17,514 nt of DNA from Solobacterium sp. (GCA_017543025.1 JAFYGX010000016.1:1-17514), one strand, 5' to 3'; positions 1 through 7,811 are shown, numbered from the stretch's first letter. Numbers and translations are program-made. Notes: generated by a model not told the origin, from the sequence alone.

Positions 1-1158
1 GCCGTCAAGCACTGCAATCGCCTTCAGGCGGCAGGTCTCATAACCGCAGGCACCGCAGTCATGAATCTTATCGCGGCTTACTTTGCCAAGCCGGATCATC
101 TCTGCCTGAATCTCTTCTTCGGTATGCTTCGGACGCCAGATATCTTCCGGCTTCCACTCAGCACTGAGATCAACTGCTGTTTCTCCGCCGGAGATCTTTG
201 CCTTCATATCGACATTCTCACGGATCACAGACTGGCCAAGCCATTCATTGTGCTTGAAATGAGACAGCAGCGGACCGCCCATACAGGAACCGATGCAGGC
301 AGACATTTCCGCAAAATACCCCTTCAGCGTACCGTCTTTCATTGCCTCAAGCACCTGCTTGATCCGATCCACTCCTTCTACATCGATATATTTGTATTCG
401 AGATTATCATGTTCAATGCAGTTCAGAATCCCGCCCGGAGTCGGATAAAGACGGGCAATCGAGCCCTCGAAATCATTCCACGCTTCGGTTTCCTCTTCCT
501 TCAGCGTTCCTTCAATCCACTGGATCAGCTCTTCCATGCCGATGCATGCATCAATTGCTCCGGAAAACCGCTCATCGCGGATTTCCCGGAACTTTGCGAT
601 ACATGGTGAAAGAAATACCACTCGGGCATTCGGATGTTCCTGTTTCAGCATTCTTCCGTGGGCAATCATCGGGGATACAATCGGCGCCATATACGGCGTC
701 AGTTCCCCGTATTCCTTCTCGATCAGAGCGTTGACTGCCGGGCAGCAGGTCGTGATGATGTTCTCCATCGTTCCTTTATCGATCAGGTTCTTGAATGCCT
801 TTGTGACTTCTTTCGCTCCCTCCGCCGTCTCACGGACAGCAGAGAACCCGCGGTTTTCAAGAATCTTCGCAAGTGCAGAGAAGTGCGGCCATACCGCAGC
901 GAAGCTCGGCGCAGCACTGATAATGACTTCCTCTTTCTGATTCAGCCACCCTCTGACACGGTCAAAATCGGAGATGACCGCCTTTGCGTCATGCGGGCAT
1001 ACACTGTAGCACCGTCCGCAGAGGATGCACTCCTCTTCAATGATGGTGGGACGGTTATGAAGATAAGTCATCGCGTTGGTCGGGCAGGCGCGGACACACC
1101 GAAGGCAGTTATGGCAATGTCCCTGCTCGAGCCGGATGAACTCGTTCCGCCTGTTCAT
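1..1158 (-). CDS. HydS-like [FeFe] hydrogenase-domain protein, 3' end outside window
   Basis: Reads from ATG at 1158 off the left edge; 386 codons are visible. The start overlaps the stop of the upstream [2Fe-2S] gene by four bases (ATGA), so translation is probably coupled. The N-terminus has two [4Fe-4S] motifs (Cys15/18/21/25 and Cys44/47/50/54). An H-cluster-like domain follows: L1 is TTCCP (136-140), L2 is SPCIAKFRE (184-192) and L3 is EMSACIGSCMGG (284-295). All ligand cysteines are kept, but L1 and L3 differ from catalytic enzymes. A further [4Fe-4S] domain has the pattern CGACGYETC (Cys368/371/376). Two clusters, an H-domain and then this extra cluster domain, often followed by PAS, is the layout of sensory-type hydrogenases (HydS). 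A role in H2 or redox sensing rather than turnover is therefore inferred; the missing C-terminus would decide it. Confidence 0.85.
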   Translation of the reverse strand, partial: MNRRNEFIRLEQGHCHNCLRCVRACPTNAMTYLHNRPTIIEEECILCGRCYSVCPHDAKAVISDFDRVRGWLNQKEEVIISAAPSFAAVWPHFSALAKILENRGFSAVRETAEGAKEVTKAFKNLIDKGTMENIITTCCPAVNALIEKEYGELTPYMAPIVSPMIAHGRMLKQEHPNARVVFLSPCIAKFREIRDERFSGAIDACIGMEELIQWIEGTLKEEETEAWNDFEGSIARLYPTPGGILNCIEHDNLEYKYIDVEGVDRIKQVLEAMKDGTLKGYFAEMSACIGSCMGGPLLSHFKHNEWLGQSVIRENVDMKAKISGGETAVDLSAEWKPEDIWRPKHTEEEIQAEMIRLGKVSRDKIHDCGACGYETCRLKAIAVLDG

Positions 1159-1409
1159 GCCAGAGCCGCACTCAGCTCACGCTCGAGAACCTCTCTTGCG
1201 TTCTGAGCAGTCACCTGTTCAATCTGACGGCCGTTGATCCGGATACCGAGTCCGATATGATTCTGACATGCCTTCATGCAGAAAGAACCTTTTACCGCAA
1301 TCTTATCGCCCCACTTGTGCTCTTCAATCAGCGCGTTCAGGTCATTGACGACCTGACTGGAACCCTTGACATAACATGCACTGCCAATGCAAATTTCTAC
1401 ATTCACCAT
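1155..1409 (-). CDS. Small [2Fe-2S] thioredoxin-like ferredoxin (NuoE/HymA C-terminal type)
   Basis: An 84-residue protein with the four cysteines of the thioredoxin-like [2Fe-2S] fold: Cys7 and Cys12 (CIGSAC), then Cys44 and Cys48 (CMKAC). It is about half the length of NuoE, so only the ferredoxin domain is present. The start is supported by AAGGAG seven bases upstream. It sits 29 bases downstream of the catalytic hydrogenase and overlaps the following HydS-like gene by four bases. Stand-alone proteins of this type commonly accompany hydrogenase and HydS genes and are thought to pass electrons between Fe-S partners. The partner here is inferred from gene order only. No NuoF-like flavin subunit is visible in the window. 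Confidence 0.9.
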   Translation of the reverse strand: MVNVEICIGSACYVKGSSQVVNDLNALIEEHKWGDKIAVKGSFCMKACQNHIGLGIRINGRQIEQVTAQNAREVLERELSAALA

Positions 1410-1438
1410 ATGTTTTCTCCTTCAAACAATTCCGCAGC

Positions 1439-2911
1439 TCACTCTGCGTGTTTTCCAACTTCCATGTCAACGCCGTCAAACGAGAAGATCTCGAGTGACT
1501 TCTGAATTGTCTTCTTATCGTGCGTCAGATTTTCCTTTGCCATGCGTCCCTTGACGGAAACCGGATCAGAAATCGTTCCGGGGCCGGCAATGCATCCGCC
1601 CGGGCAGCACATTCCTTCGAGGATATCAAACTGGAATTTCCCCGCCAGCATGATCTGCAGCTGCTTCTTGCATTCCGCCGCACCATTGGCCATAAATGCC
1701 GTATACGGACCATCTCCGTGCTCTTTTGCCGCTTCGGCGACTGCCTGTGCAACGCCGCCGCTGAATGCAAAGTTACGGCCATAGACAGAAGGATATTCCG
1801 CTTCAGTCGCTTCCACATCTTCCGGATTGATTCCCTGTGAGATCAGCATGGCCGCAAGTTCTTCATAGGTCAGAACATAATCGACAACACTGTAGTCTTC
1901 CATCGCTTCCTGCTTCTTTGCAAGGCACGGTCCGATAAAGACGACACCGGCATCCGGATGTTCCTTCTTGATCCGGCGGGCAATCGCTTCCATCGGTGTA
2001 ACTGTGGAGGATTTGTTTTCCGAATACAGCTTCGGGAAATGAATCTTCAGCATATTGACAAATCCCGGGCAGCAGGACGTTGTCATCGGAGCACCGGTCT
2101 TCTTATGCTCCGCAAGTTCCTGATATTCAAATTCCGCAACCGCATCCGCGCCGATTGCGACTTCCTCGCACCTGGTAAAGCCAAGCATCTCAACACTCTT
2201 GAGAATCTGAGGCAGCGTGGTATTTTCAAACTGCCCCTGAATGGAAGGCGCTACGACCGCATAGACTTCGGCACCCATGCGGATTGCCTTGATTACCGGA
2301 ACAACCCAGGATACATCTTCAATTGCACCGAACGGGCATGCATTCTCACACTGACCGCAGTTGATGCATTTCTTTTCATCGATCACCGCAATATTATTGC
2401 TGTCCCAGCTGATTGCCTGAACCGGGCAATGTGCATAGCACGGGCGTTCCGTGACGACAATTGCGCTGTACGGGCATGCTCTTGCGCAGGAACCGCACTC
2501 CTTGCACTTGGTGTAGTCGATCTCACTGCGCTGTGTACCGATATGAATCGCTCCGAAGCGGCAGGCTGCCAGACACGACTTTGCCATGCATTTGCGGCAG
2601 TTGTCTGTCACAAGAATCTTTTTGATGGAGCAGCCGTCGCATGCGGCGTCGATCACGTGAATGATCTGGCGGGGATTCGGTTCAATGTCTTCCCGTGCCA
2701 TTTTGCCCATCGCAAGACGGACTCTCTGACGGAGCACTTCCCGCTCCTTGTAAACGCAGCAGCGGTAGCGCGGTCCTTCCAGTGATACCAGATTTCTCGC
2801 ATAGGACTGCACGTCGTCTTCAACAACATCCCCTTCGAACGCCTGACGGCAGATATTCACAAGAATATCAAATTTAAACTGTCTTGATTCATGACTGAAC
2901 ATGTTGGCCAT
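1439..2911 (-). CDS. Monomeric [FeFe] hydrogenase, group B-like
   Basis: A 490-residue cytoplasmic enzyme expected to interconvert protons and H2 with reduced ferredoxin. A cysteine-rich N-terminal half (Cys91/94, Cys105/108/113/117, Cys136/139/142/146, Cys158/162, Cys182/185/188/192) should hold several [4Fe-4S] clusters. The H-domain carries L1 TSCCPGF (278-284), L2 GPCLAKKQE (327-335) and L3 EGMCCPGGC (432-440). H-cluster ligands are Cys281, Cys329, Cys436 and Cys440; Cys280 matches the proton-transfer cysteine of classic enzymes. Gly in place of Met in L2, Phe in place of Trp in L1, and EGM-C-GGC-GPG in L3 suggest group B rather than the well-studied group A. Cys435, next to a ligand cysteine, replaces the usual Ala. 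The start has an AAGGAG site and lies 28 bases downstream of the DJ-1-like gene, so the two are probably one operon. Confidence 0.93.
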   Translation of the reverse strand: MANMFSHESRQFKFDILVNICRQAFEGDVVEDDVQSYARNLVSLEGPRYRCCVYKEREVLRQRVRLAMGKMAREDIEPNPRQIIHVIDAACDGCSIKKILVTDNCRKCMAKSCLAACRFGAIHIGTQRSEIDYTKCKECGSCARACPYSAIVVTERPCYAHCPVQAISWDSNNIAVIDEKKCINCGQCENACPFGAIEDVSWVVPVIKAIRMGAEVYAVVAPSIQGQFENTTLPQILKSVEMLGFTRCEEVAIGADAVAEFEYQELAEHKKTGAPMTTSCCPGFVNMLKIHFPKLYSENKSSTVTPMEAIARRIKKEHPDAGVVFIGPCLAKKQEAMEDYSVVDYVLTYEELAAMLISQGINPEDVEATEAEYPSVYGRNFAFSGGVAQAVAEAAKEHGDGPYTAFMANGAAECKKQLQIMLAGKFQFDILEGMCCPGGCIAGPGTISDPVSVKGRMAKENLTHDKKTIQKSLEIFSFDGVDMEVGKHAE

Positions 2912-2939
2912 AATAATGTTCTCCTTTTCTGATTATGAC

Positions 2940-3515
2940 TTATTCGGGTTTTCCGGCAGTCCGGAAGCTGTGCTCATACTGCATGCCGTATTCCAGTTTC
3001 CGCATTACGGATTCATCGGTAAGCCGGCGGATGATCAGACGGGCAAATTCAATGGTCGCTCCCATTCCCCGGCCGGTAATGACCGTTCCGTCTTCCACCG
3101 CAAGTTCATTTTCATAGATTCCCCCATAGGAATCACTGGCAAAATCCGGAAAGCAGGTGTAGTGTTTCTCTTTCAGAATACCGAGATGACCAAGCACTGA
3201 CGGTGCAGCGCAGATCGCGCAGGTCAGTTTTCCGCTGCTGAAATGATCACATAGGGCATCTTTCAGAGGCTGAAATGATTCGATGTTCATCGTCCCGGCT
3301 TTGCCTCCCGGCAGAATCAGAACATCATAGTCCGAAGGAATGATCTCCTTCCATTTTTTATCCGCGTAGAGCTTCACGCCATGCGAGGTTTCCACCAGAA
3401 GATCATCACTGATCGATACGGAATCCACAGGCACCCCTGCCCGCCGCAGCATATCGATTGTGATCAGTGCCTCGCAGTCCTCAAAGCCTTTCGCAAGAAA
3501 AATTGCGCACTTCAT
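2940..3515 (-). CDS. DJ-1/PfpI family protein
   Basis: A 191-residue single-domain protein of the DJ-1/ThiJ/PfpI family. It keeps the nucleophilic-elbow cysteine (Cys102 in CAICAAPS) and the conserved acidic residue near the N-terminus (Glu15 in GFEDCEA) that activates it. ILPGG at 67-71 is also typical. Bacterial members include chaperones, glyoxalases, deglycase-like enzymes and oxidative-stress proteins; the sequence does not choose among them. The ATG start follows AAAGGAG with good spacing and a promoter lies 26 bases upstream. It is the first gene of the apparent hydrogenase operon. That position suggests a protective role, against oxygen or reactive carbonyls, for the Fe-S enzymes; this is inference from context. 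Confidence 0.9.
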   Translation of the reverse strand: MKCAIFLAKGFEDCEALITIDMLRRAGVPVDSVSISDDLLVETSHGVKLYADKKWKEIIPSDYDVLILPGGKAGTMNIESFQPLKDALCDHFSSGKLTCAICAAPSVLGHLGILKEKHYTCFPDFASDSYGGIYENELAVEDGTVITGRGMGATIEFARLIIRRLTDESVMRKLEYGMQYEHSFRTAGKPE

Positions 3516-3540
3516 TATGCGTCTCCTTTACTTTGTTAAA

Positions 3541-3549
3541 AGTATAACA
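3541..3549 (-). promoter_or_regulatory. Extended -10 promoter of the DJ-1/hydrogenase operon
   Basis: Read on the minus strand this is TGTTATACT, an extended -10 element (TG-N-TATACT). It lies 26 bases before the DJ-1 start codon. No good -35 box sits at 16-18 bases; TTGCTG is present but 21 bases away. A short leader of about 20 bases with an AAAGGAG site is predicted. It is the only convincing promoter for the four genes running to the left edge. Confidence 0.6.
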
Positions 3550-3649
3550 TGGCATTCGATATTCCCCCAGCAAAAGACGGAGCGAAAACTCAAAAAATAC
3601 TCTGATCACGATTCACAGAACAGCTTCACACTCCGTAATCAATCTGCTC

Positions 3650-3683
3650 AAAAAAGAGACCTGCACGTCGGCAGATCCCTTTT
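3650..3683 (-). terminator. Intrinsic terminator-type hairpin with no assigned gene
   Basis: On the minus strand a 13-bp stem (including G-U pairs) with arms AAAAGGGATCTGC and GCAGGTCTCTTTT encloses the loop CGACGT and is followed by more T. It is about 130 bases upstream of the DJ-1 start and well downstream of the typA terminator. It therefore points to some transcript ending here that is not typA. A second pairing is possible: ATCTGC in the left arm also matches GCAGAT just downstream (3642-3647). Confidence 0.6.
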
Positions 3684-4117
3684 CTTCTCATTCCGTCTGA
3701 TCAGTCCTAGCCTGTTTGTGTCCCTTCGTAAACCTGACCCGATTCTGAGTTACAGTGATAAGGAGGTATTGTTCAGAACAGGCATTTCCGCATTCATCTG
3801 TTATCTGAAACAGACCGTGTGAGCTTGCCGGATCATTCCCGAAATTCCTGCCCGGATGGAGCATGTCCTTCCTCAAGCATCCTTTCCGCGAAATGTCCGG
3901 AACCTCAGTTTCAGGTTTCTGGACCACCTGTACCGTACTGACAGACTTTTCTGTTTTTTATTGCAGGCTCATCCTCAGATGGCGCTGCCTTTCGAAATTC
4001 CCGGTCCCATGTATTACCTCCCGGAGTTCTGATGTCATCCTTCTGTACTTAATAGATAATCGATTTCCGGAATAATTGAAAGCCCTTACATTCAGCGAAT
4101 TATCTGATAGAATAATC

Positions 4118-4235
4118 TAGTGGGGCTTACGCAGGAGGATGCAGGGTTTTTGAATCCTGATCGTTTTTACAGCCTGCTCTTTCCGGATTTCAGAACACAG
4201 ATATCATATAAAAAACACGCTGCTGCGTGTTTTTT
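4118..4235 (+). ncRNA. Candidate small RNA (promoter plus terminator, no gene)
   Basis: A weak sigma-A-like promoter, TTACAT (4086-4091), 16 bases, TAGAAT (4108-4113), points rightwards. The next strong hairpin with a T tract is at 4210-4235, giving a possible transcript of about 117 bases. It includes AGGAGG directly touching an ATG, which is too close for translation. The frame after it is only four codons long. No known RNA family is recognised. The promoter match is modest, so this is a suggestion only. Confidence 0.2.
4210..4235 (-). terminator. Intrinsic terminator of typA (bidirectional)
   Basis: Perfect 11-bp stem AAAAAACACGC / GCGTGTTTTTT with a four-base loop, 10 bases past the typA stop codon. 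The A/T flanks make it work in either direction, so it could also end a plus-strand transcript. Confidence 0.9.
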
Positions 4236-4245
4236 CCGTTCTTTC

Positions 4246-6087
4246 TCAGTCGCTTTCTTCGTCTTCCAGCTTGCCGAGTTCACGGGCATGCCGGCGGCGG
4301 TCGATCATTGTCAGATATTTCTTGCGGACGCGGATATCGGTCGGCGTGATTTCGACCAGCTCATCATCATTGATGAATTCAATCGCCTGTTCCAGTGTGA
4401 GAATGCGCGGCGGTACAAGTTTCATCGCTTCATCGTTTCCGGTGGAACGGACAGCCGTCATCTTCTTGTTTTTGATCGGATTGACCGTCATATCCTTGTT
4501 TTTTGCTGATACGCCGATGATCATTCCCTCATAGACCGGTGTCTGCGCACCGATGAACAGCTGACCGCGCTCCTGAATATTCCAGAGCGCATAGGTCATA
4601 GCGCCGCCGGTCTCCGTTGAGATCAGTGCACCGTTTTCACGCTGCGGAATCTCTCCCTTCCAGGGTTCATATCCGTTCAGCCGCTGCACCATCGTGCCCT
4701 CACCGTGTGTGGTATTGATGAAATCACTGCGGTATCCGATCAGTCCGCGGGTCGGCACTGTATAGGTGATGCGGGTATAGGAGCCCTCATCTTCCATGTT
4801 CTGCAGCATGCCCTTGCGGATATTCAGCGCTGAAATCACCGTTCCGCTGTATTCATTCGGCACATCGCAGACGACTTCCTCAATCGGTTCACAGGTTACC
4901 CCGTCAATCTTTTTCAGGATGACTTCCGGTCTTGAAACAGCGATTTCATAGCCTTCCCGCCGCATCTGTTCCAGCAGGATCGTGAGATGCAGTTCACCGC
5001 GTCCGCTGACTTTGAAGGTATCGGTGGAATCTGTTTCTTCCACCTTAAGACCAACATTGACCTCAAGCTCTTTTTCCAGACGTTCACGGATATTCCGTGA
5101 CGTGACAAACTTACCGGTCTGCCCGGCAAACGGACTGTCATTGACCATGAAATTCATGGAAAGAGTCGGCTCTTCGATCCGGATGATCGGCATCGGATCT
5201 GCAGCGCCTTCCGGACAGAGGGTATCTCCGATGGAAATATCGGGAATACCAGAAATCATGACAATTTCTCCGCATTGCGCTTCCGGCACCGCTACCCGGC
5301 TGAGTCCCTTGTAGACAAAAATCTGATTGGTCTTCCCTTTGCCGGTTTTTCCCGATCTGTTGCATACTTCATAAACGGAAGCTTCCTTCAGAACACCGGA
5401 ATAGATGCGTCCGATTCCGAGACGGCCGATATAATCATCATACGCAAGCGCACATACCTGCATCTGAACCGGCTCATCCATCAGATTCGGATAAGCCTGG
5501 GTGTGGTGAATAATTGTTTCAAACAGCGGGGCGATATCCTCGTTGGTATCTTCATTCCAGTCATAGCGGACGATTCCCTGCCGCGCTACGCCATAAAGGA
5601 TCGGAAAATCCAGCTGATCATCTGCTGCGTTGAGATCAAGGAACAGATCATAAACTTCATCAATGACCTCATCCGCTCTCTGATCCGGCTTATCCATCTT
5701 ATTGATCAGAAGAATCGGACGAAGACCGATCTCAAGACTCTTCTGAAGAACAAACCGCGTCTGCGGCATCGGACCTTCACTGGAATCAACCAGAAGAATC
5801 ACCGTATCGACCGTACGGATAATCCGTTCTACTTCCGAGGAAAAATCCGCATGCCCCGGCGTATCCACAATATTGATCTTATAGTCCTTATACGTCACGG
5901 AGCAGTTCTTGGAATATATGGTTATACCGCGCTCCCGTTCCAGCGCATTGGAATCCATCACGCAGTCAACGACCTTCTCATTGTCCTTGAACACATGACT
6001 CTGTTTCAGAAATGCATCGACAAGCGTCGATTTTCCTGCGTCGACGTGCGCAATCACCGCGATATTAATAATCTTCTGATAGTCCAT
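4246..6087 (-). CDS. typA: Ribosome-associated translational GTPase TypA/BipA
   Basis: A 613-residue GTPase of the EF-G/LepA superfamily that binds the ribosome and aids assembly and stress or low-temperature growth. Visible motifs: P-loop AHVDAGKST (13-21), switch region RERGIT (51-56), DTPGH (75-79) with the catalytic-type His79, and NKMDKPD (129-135). Domain II, the EF-G-like domains III and V, and the TypA C-terminal domain follow in the usual order, and the length is normal. The P-loop has Ala-Gly-Lys-Ser where many homologues have His-Gly-Lys-Thr. I place the start at ATG 6087 because GAGGG lies eight bases upstream; an in-frame TTG at 6102 overlaps that site and is unlikely. It is monocistronic, with its own promoter (6112-6140) and terminator (4210-4235). 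Confidence 0.97.
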   Translation of the reverse strand: MDYQKIINIAVIAHVDAGKSTLVDAFLKQSHVFKDNEKVVDCVMDSNALERERGITIYSKNCSVTYKDYKINIVDTPGHADFSSEVERIIRTVDTVILLVDSSEGPMPQTRFVLQKSLEIGLRPILLINKMDKPDQRADEVIDEVYDLFLDLNAADDQLDFPILYGVARQGIVRYDWNEDTNEDIAPLFETIIHHTQAYPNLMDEPVQMQVCALAYDDYIGRLGIGRIYSGVLKEASVYEVCNRSGKTGKGKTNQIFVYKGLSRVAVPEAQCGEIVMISGIPDISIGDTLCPEGAADPMPIIRIEEPTLSMNFMVNDSPFAGQTGKFVTSRNIRERLEKELEVNVGLKVEETDSTDTFKVSGRGELHLTILLEQMRREGYEIAVSRPEVILKKIDGVTCEPIEEVVCDVPNEYSGTVISALNIRKGMLQNMEDEGSYTRITYTVPTRGLIGYRSDFINTTHGEGTMVQRLNGYEPWKGEIPQRENGALISTETGGAMTYALWNIQERGQLFIGAQTPVYEGMIIGVSAKNKDMTVNPIKNKKMTAVRSTGNDEAMKLVPPRILTLEQAIEFINDDELVEITPTDIRVRKKYLTMIDRRRHARELGKLEDEESD

Positions 6088-6111
6088 ATCTTTTTCCCTC
6101 AAAACTAAATC

Positions 6112-6140
6112 ATTATATTGTCCGCATTCTTTTTTGACAA
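6112..6140 (-). promoter_or_regulatory. Sigma-A promoter of typA
   Basis: On the minus strand: TTGTCA (6135-6140), a 17-base spacer, and a perfect TATAAT (6112-6117). The start codon is about 25 bases downstream of the -10 box, with GAGGG between. One of the cleanest promoters in the window. Confidence 0.9.
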
Positions 6141-6142
6141 CC

Positions 6143-6170
6143 GGAAACCCGCAGTTTCATGCGGATTTCC
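6143..6170 (-). terminator. Hairpin between the carboxypeptidase gene and the typA promoter
   Basis: On the minus strand GGAAATCCGCA and TGCGGGTTTCC form an 11-bp stem with a six-base loop. One pair is a U-G wobble in minus-strand RNA but an A-C mismatch in plus-strand RNA, so it fits a minus-strand transcript. No long T tract follows, so termination may be weak. The stem ends two bases before the typA -35 box. Confidence 0.5.
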
Positions 6171-6229
6171 GCTTCACTTCCGTCTCACTCTGCCGCTTTC
6201 CGCCGCAATGACCACTTATTTCCGCTTCA
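6165..6229. repeat. 12-base direct repeat flanking the carboxypeptidase stop
   Basis: ATTTCCGCTTCA occurs at 6165-6176 and again at 6218-6229, where it includes the stop codon of the carboxypeptidase gene. The surrounding 60 bases carry further CCGC/TTCC-rich relics, which looks like local duplication rather than a functional site. Confidence 0.5.
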
Positions 6230-7804
6230 GCGCCCATCCTCATCCTTCTCTTCCGGTTCTCCGTACAGCGAAGGATCATACCCGTTTTCAGAGGTCCATC
6301 CGGCTGTTTCGGAATCAGACGGCATTACCGGTTCCTCTTCCGCTTCATAATAATCCTGCATTTCGTCCATTTCTTCCGGGCTGTACGGATAGTCCGGTTC
6401 CTCTCTCATCTCGTCCATCCGCTCCGCCGCGTTCGTTCTGTGTTTATTCCGCTTCCTGCGCTTCCGTTTTCTGCGCCGTTTCTCCCGGTCGTTCAGAACC
6501 AGAAGCAGAACGAAACAGATCAGCGTTGCGATCGAAAGAATGATTATCGCAAGTCCCAGCATAACCCGGCCGCCGGTCAGAACATACAGATGATTCTGTA
6601 TCCGTCCCATGGTACTGATCGGCTTATCCTCGGAAATCACAAGATCCACCGTCTTTACAAGCCGGTCATAATCATATACTTCTGCTGTTCCGACCTTATC
6701 TCCTTTTTTCACCGGGTAATTGATCGATGCCGGATAGCTCACATGAATATGCATGTTCTCATCGACCGGAAAGTCGCCGATGCACGTTTCTGCCGCAATC
6801 ACATGCGCATCCGGTCCGAATGCGTTTTCCACCCGGATCGTTCCGAACGATTCTCCTTCTTCGATAGCCGTAATCTTCGCATAATGGCTCCGGTACCAGT
6901 TGTAAATTGTCGCCGCATCCTCAATACTGGCAGGATAGTGCGGTTCCACATAGCCATGTCCGTTGACCAGAATCAGATTCATTCCGCTGATGTCCGCATT
7001 TGACACCAGCGTATACTGCCCTTCGATCGTATAGCCGCTCTTTCCTGCAATAAAGCCCGGAATCTCATAATGATGCGCATACTGCGGATGTTCCTGATTG
7101 ATGTACATCAGAACAAAATTCGTCATGCCAAGCCCGGTCGGATAATGAAGTACCGGCACGGACAGATGATCTTCAGAGGAAAGGATTTTCATGAATTCCG
7201 GATTCTTCATGCAGTACTGATACAGCGTCATCATGTCTCTGCATGTGGTGTAATGATCATCTTCATGAAGCCCGGATGTATTGACGTAATGTGTATGTTC
7301 CATGCCGAGTTCCTTTGCCTTGGCATTCATCAGGTCAACGAATTTTTCTTCATTCCCCGCCACATGAAACGCAAGCGCCCGTGAGCAGTCCGCACCGGAG
7401 GGAAGCAGATCGCCATAGATATGGTCCAGCGCAGTCGGTTCATCTCCCGGCAGAAACCCAGCCCGGTTTGCGCCGGCTTCATAAAGTCCGTCCAGTATTT
7501 CATCCGTTACCGGAATAACGACATCTTCCGGATCCGGTATATGTTCCAGGGCAATGATCGAGGTCATCACCTTTGTCATGCTTGCGGGATACATCATGGA
7601 TTCTGAATTTCTGTCCATCAGAATCTGCCCTGTATCCCCATCGATCAGATATACATAATCACTGTGCAGTGAAAGCGCTGGTGCTTTCTGATAAGCAGAG
7701 GGCTCTGCCTGCATCACTGTCTCTTCTGCAGGCCTGCACCCTGCTGTTAAAGAGAGCGCAAGCAATGCACATCCTGCATGGAAAAACATTTTTTCTGATT
7801 TCAT
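6227..7804 (-). CDS. D-alanyl-D-alanine carboxypeptidase (peptidase S11), lipoprotein-like, C-terminal TM
   Basis: A 525-residue DacA/DacF-type penicillin-binding protein that trims the terminal D-Ala from peptidoglycan stem peptides outside the membrane. The signal sequence ends in LTAGC (Cys23), an acceptable but not ideal lipobox. The catalytic SxxK motif is SMTK (Ser75, Lys78); the second motif is SGA (136-138) where most have S-x-N; the third is KSG (255-257) for the usual KTG. After a beta-rich C-terminal domain there is a membrane helix (about 413-437), a very basic stretch (440-456) and an acidic tail to 525, probably cytoplasmic. Having both a lipobox and a C-terminal anchor is odd. 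The start is ATG 7804 because the signal peptide begins there; no Shine-Dalgarno site precedes it. The frame stays open to 7972 but that part covers the tRNA and is not coding. Confidence 0.92.
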   Translation of the reverse strand: MKSEKMFFHAGCALLALSLTAGCRPAEETVMQAEPSAYQKAPALSLHSDYVYLIDGDTGQILMDRNSESMMYPASMTKVMTSIIALEHIPDPEDVVIPVTDEILDGLYEAGANRAGFLPGDEPTALDHIYGDLLPSGADCSRALAFHVAGNEEKFVDLMNAKAKELGMEHTHYVNTSGLHEDDHYTTCRDMMTLYQYCMKNPEFMKILSSEDHLSVPVLHYPTGLGMTNFVLMYINQEHPQYAHHYEIPGFIAGKSGYTIEGQYTLVSNADISGMNLILVNGHGYVEPHYPASIEDAATIYNWYRSHYAKITAIEEGESFGTIRVENAFGPDAHVIAAETCIGDFPVDENMHIHVSYPASINYPVKKGDKVGTAEVYDYDRLVKTVDLVISEDKPISTMGRIQNHLYVLTGGRVMLGLAIIILSIATLICFVLLLVLNDREKRRRKRKRRKRNKHRTNAAERMDEMREEPDYPYSPEEMDEMQDYYEAEEEPVMPSDSETAGWTSENGYDPSLYGEPEEKDEDGR

Positions 7805-7811
7805 AGAAAAA

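Larger units (their letters stand above)
3550..4245. other. Intergenic region of about 700 bases without a recognised gene
   Basis: Lies between the typA stop and the DJ-1 promoter. No reading frame here has a family I recognise; the longest is a 79-codon minus frame (3688-3927) starting with GTG and lacking a clear Shine-Dalgarno site. The region does contain a terminator-type hairpin (3650-3683), the typA terminator (4210-4235), a candidate plus-strand promoter near 4086-4113, and on the minus strand an 11-codon frame (3975-4010) behind GGGAGG. I tested it by eye for RNase P RNA, tmRNA, 6S RNA, T-box and common riboswitch signatures and found no match. It could be a decayed gene or hold unrecognised small RNAs. 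Confidence 0.6.

Noticed and set aside
61..1206. Several plus-strand frames of 60-190 codons at the left edge
   Set aside because: All are shadows of the minus-strand HydS-like gene, whose full set of Fe-S and H-cluster motifs is in one continuous frame.
3688..3927. 79-codon minus-strand frame as a small protein gene
   Set aside because: GTG start without a clear Shine-Dalgarno site, no recognisable family, and no codon pattern that stands out; kept only as part of the unexplained region.
3690..4030. Possible RNase P RNA on the minus strand (a GAGGAAGGACATGCTC stretch resembles its conserved GAGGAAAGTCC block, and a terminator follows at the right distance)
   Set aside because: The block lacks the conserved UCC, and the distal ACAGAA / AGAxxGATGA signatures are missing.
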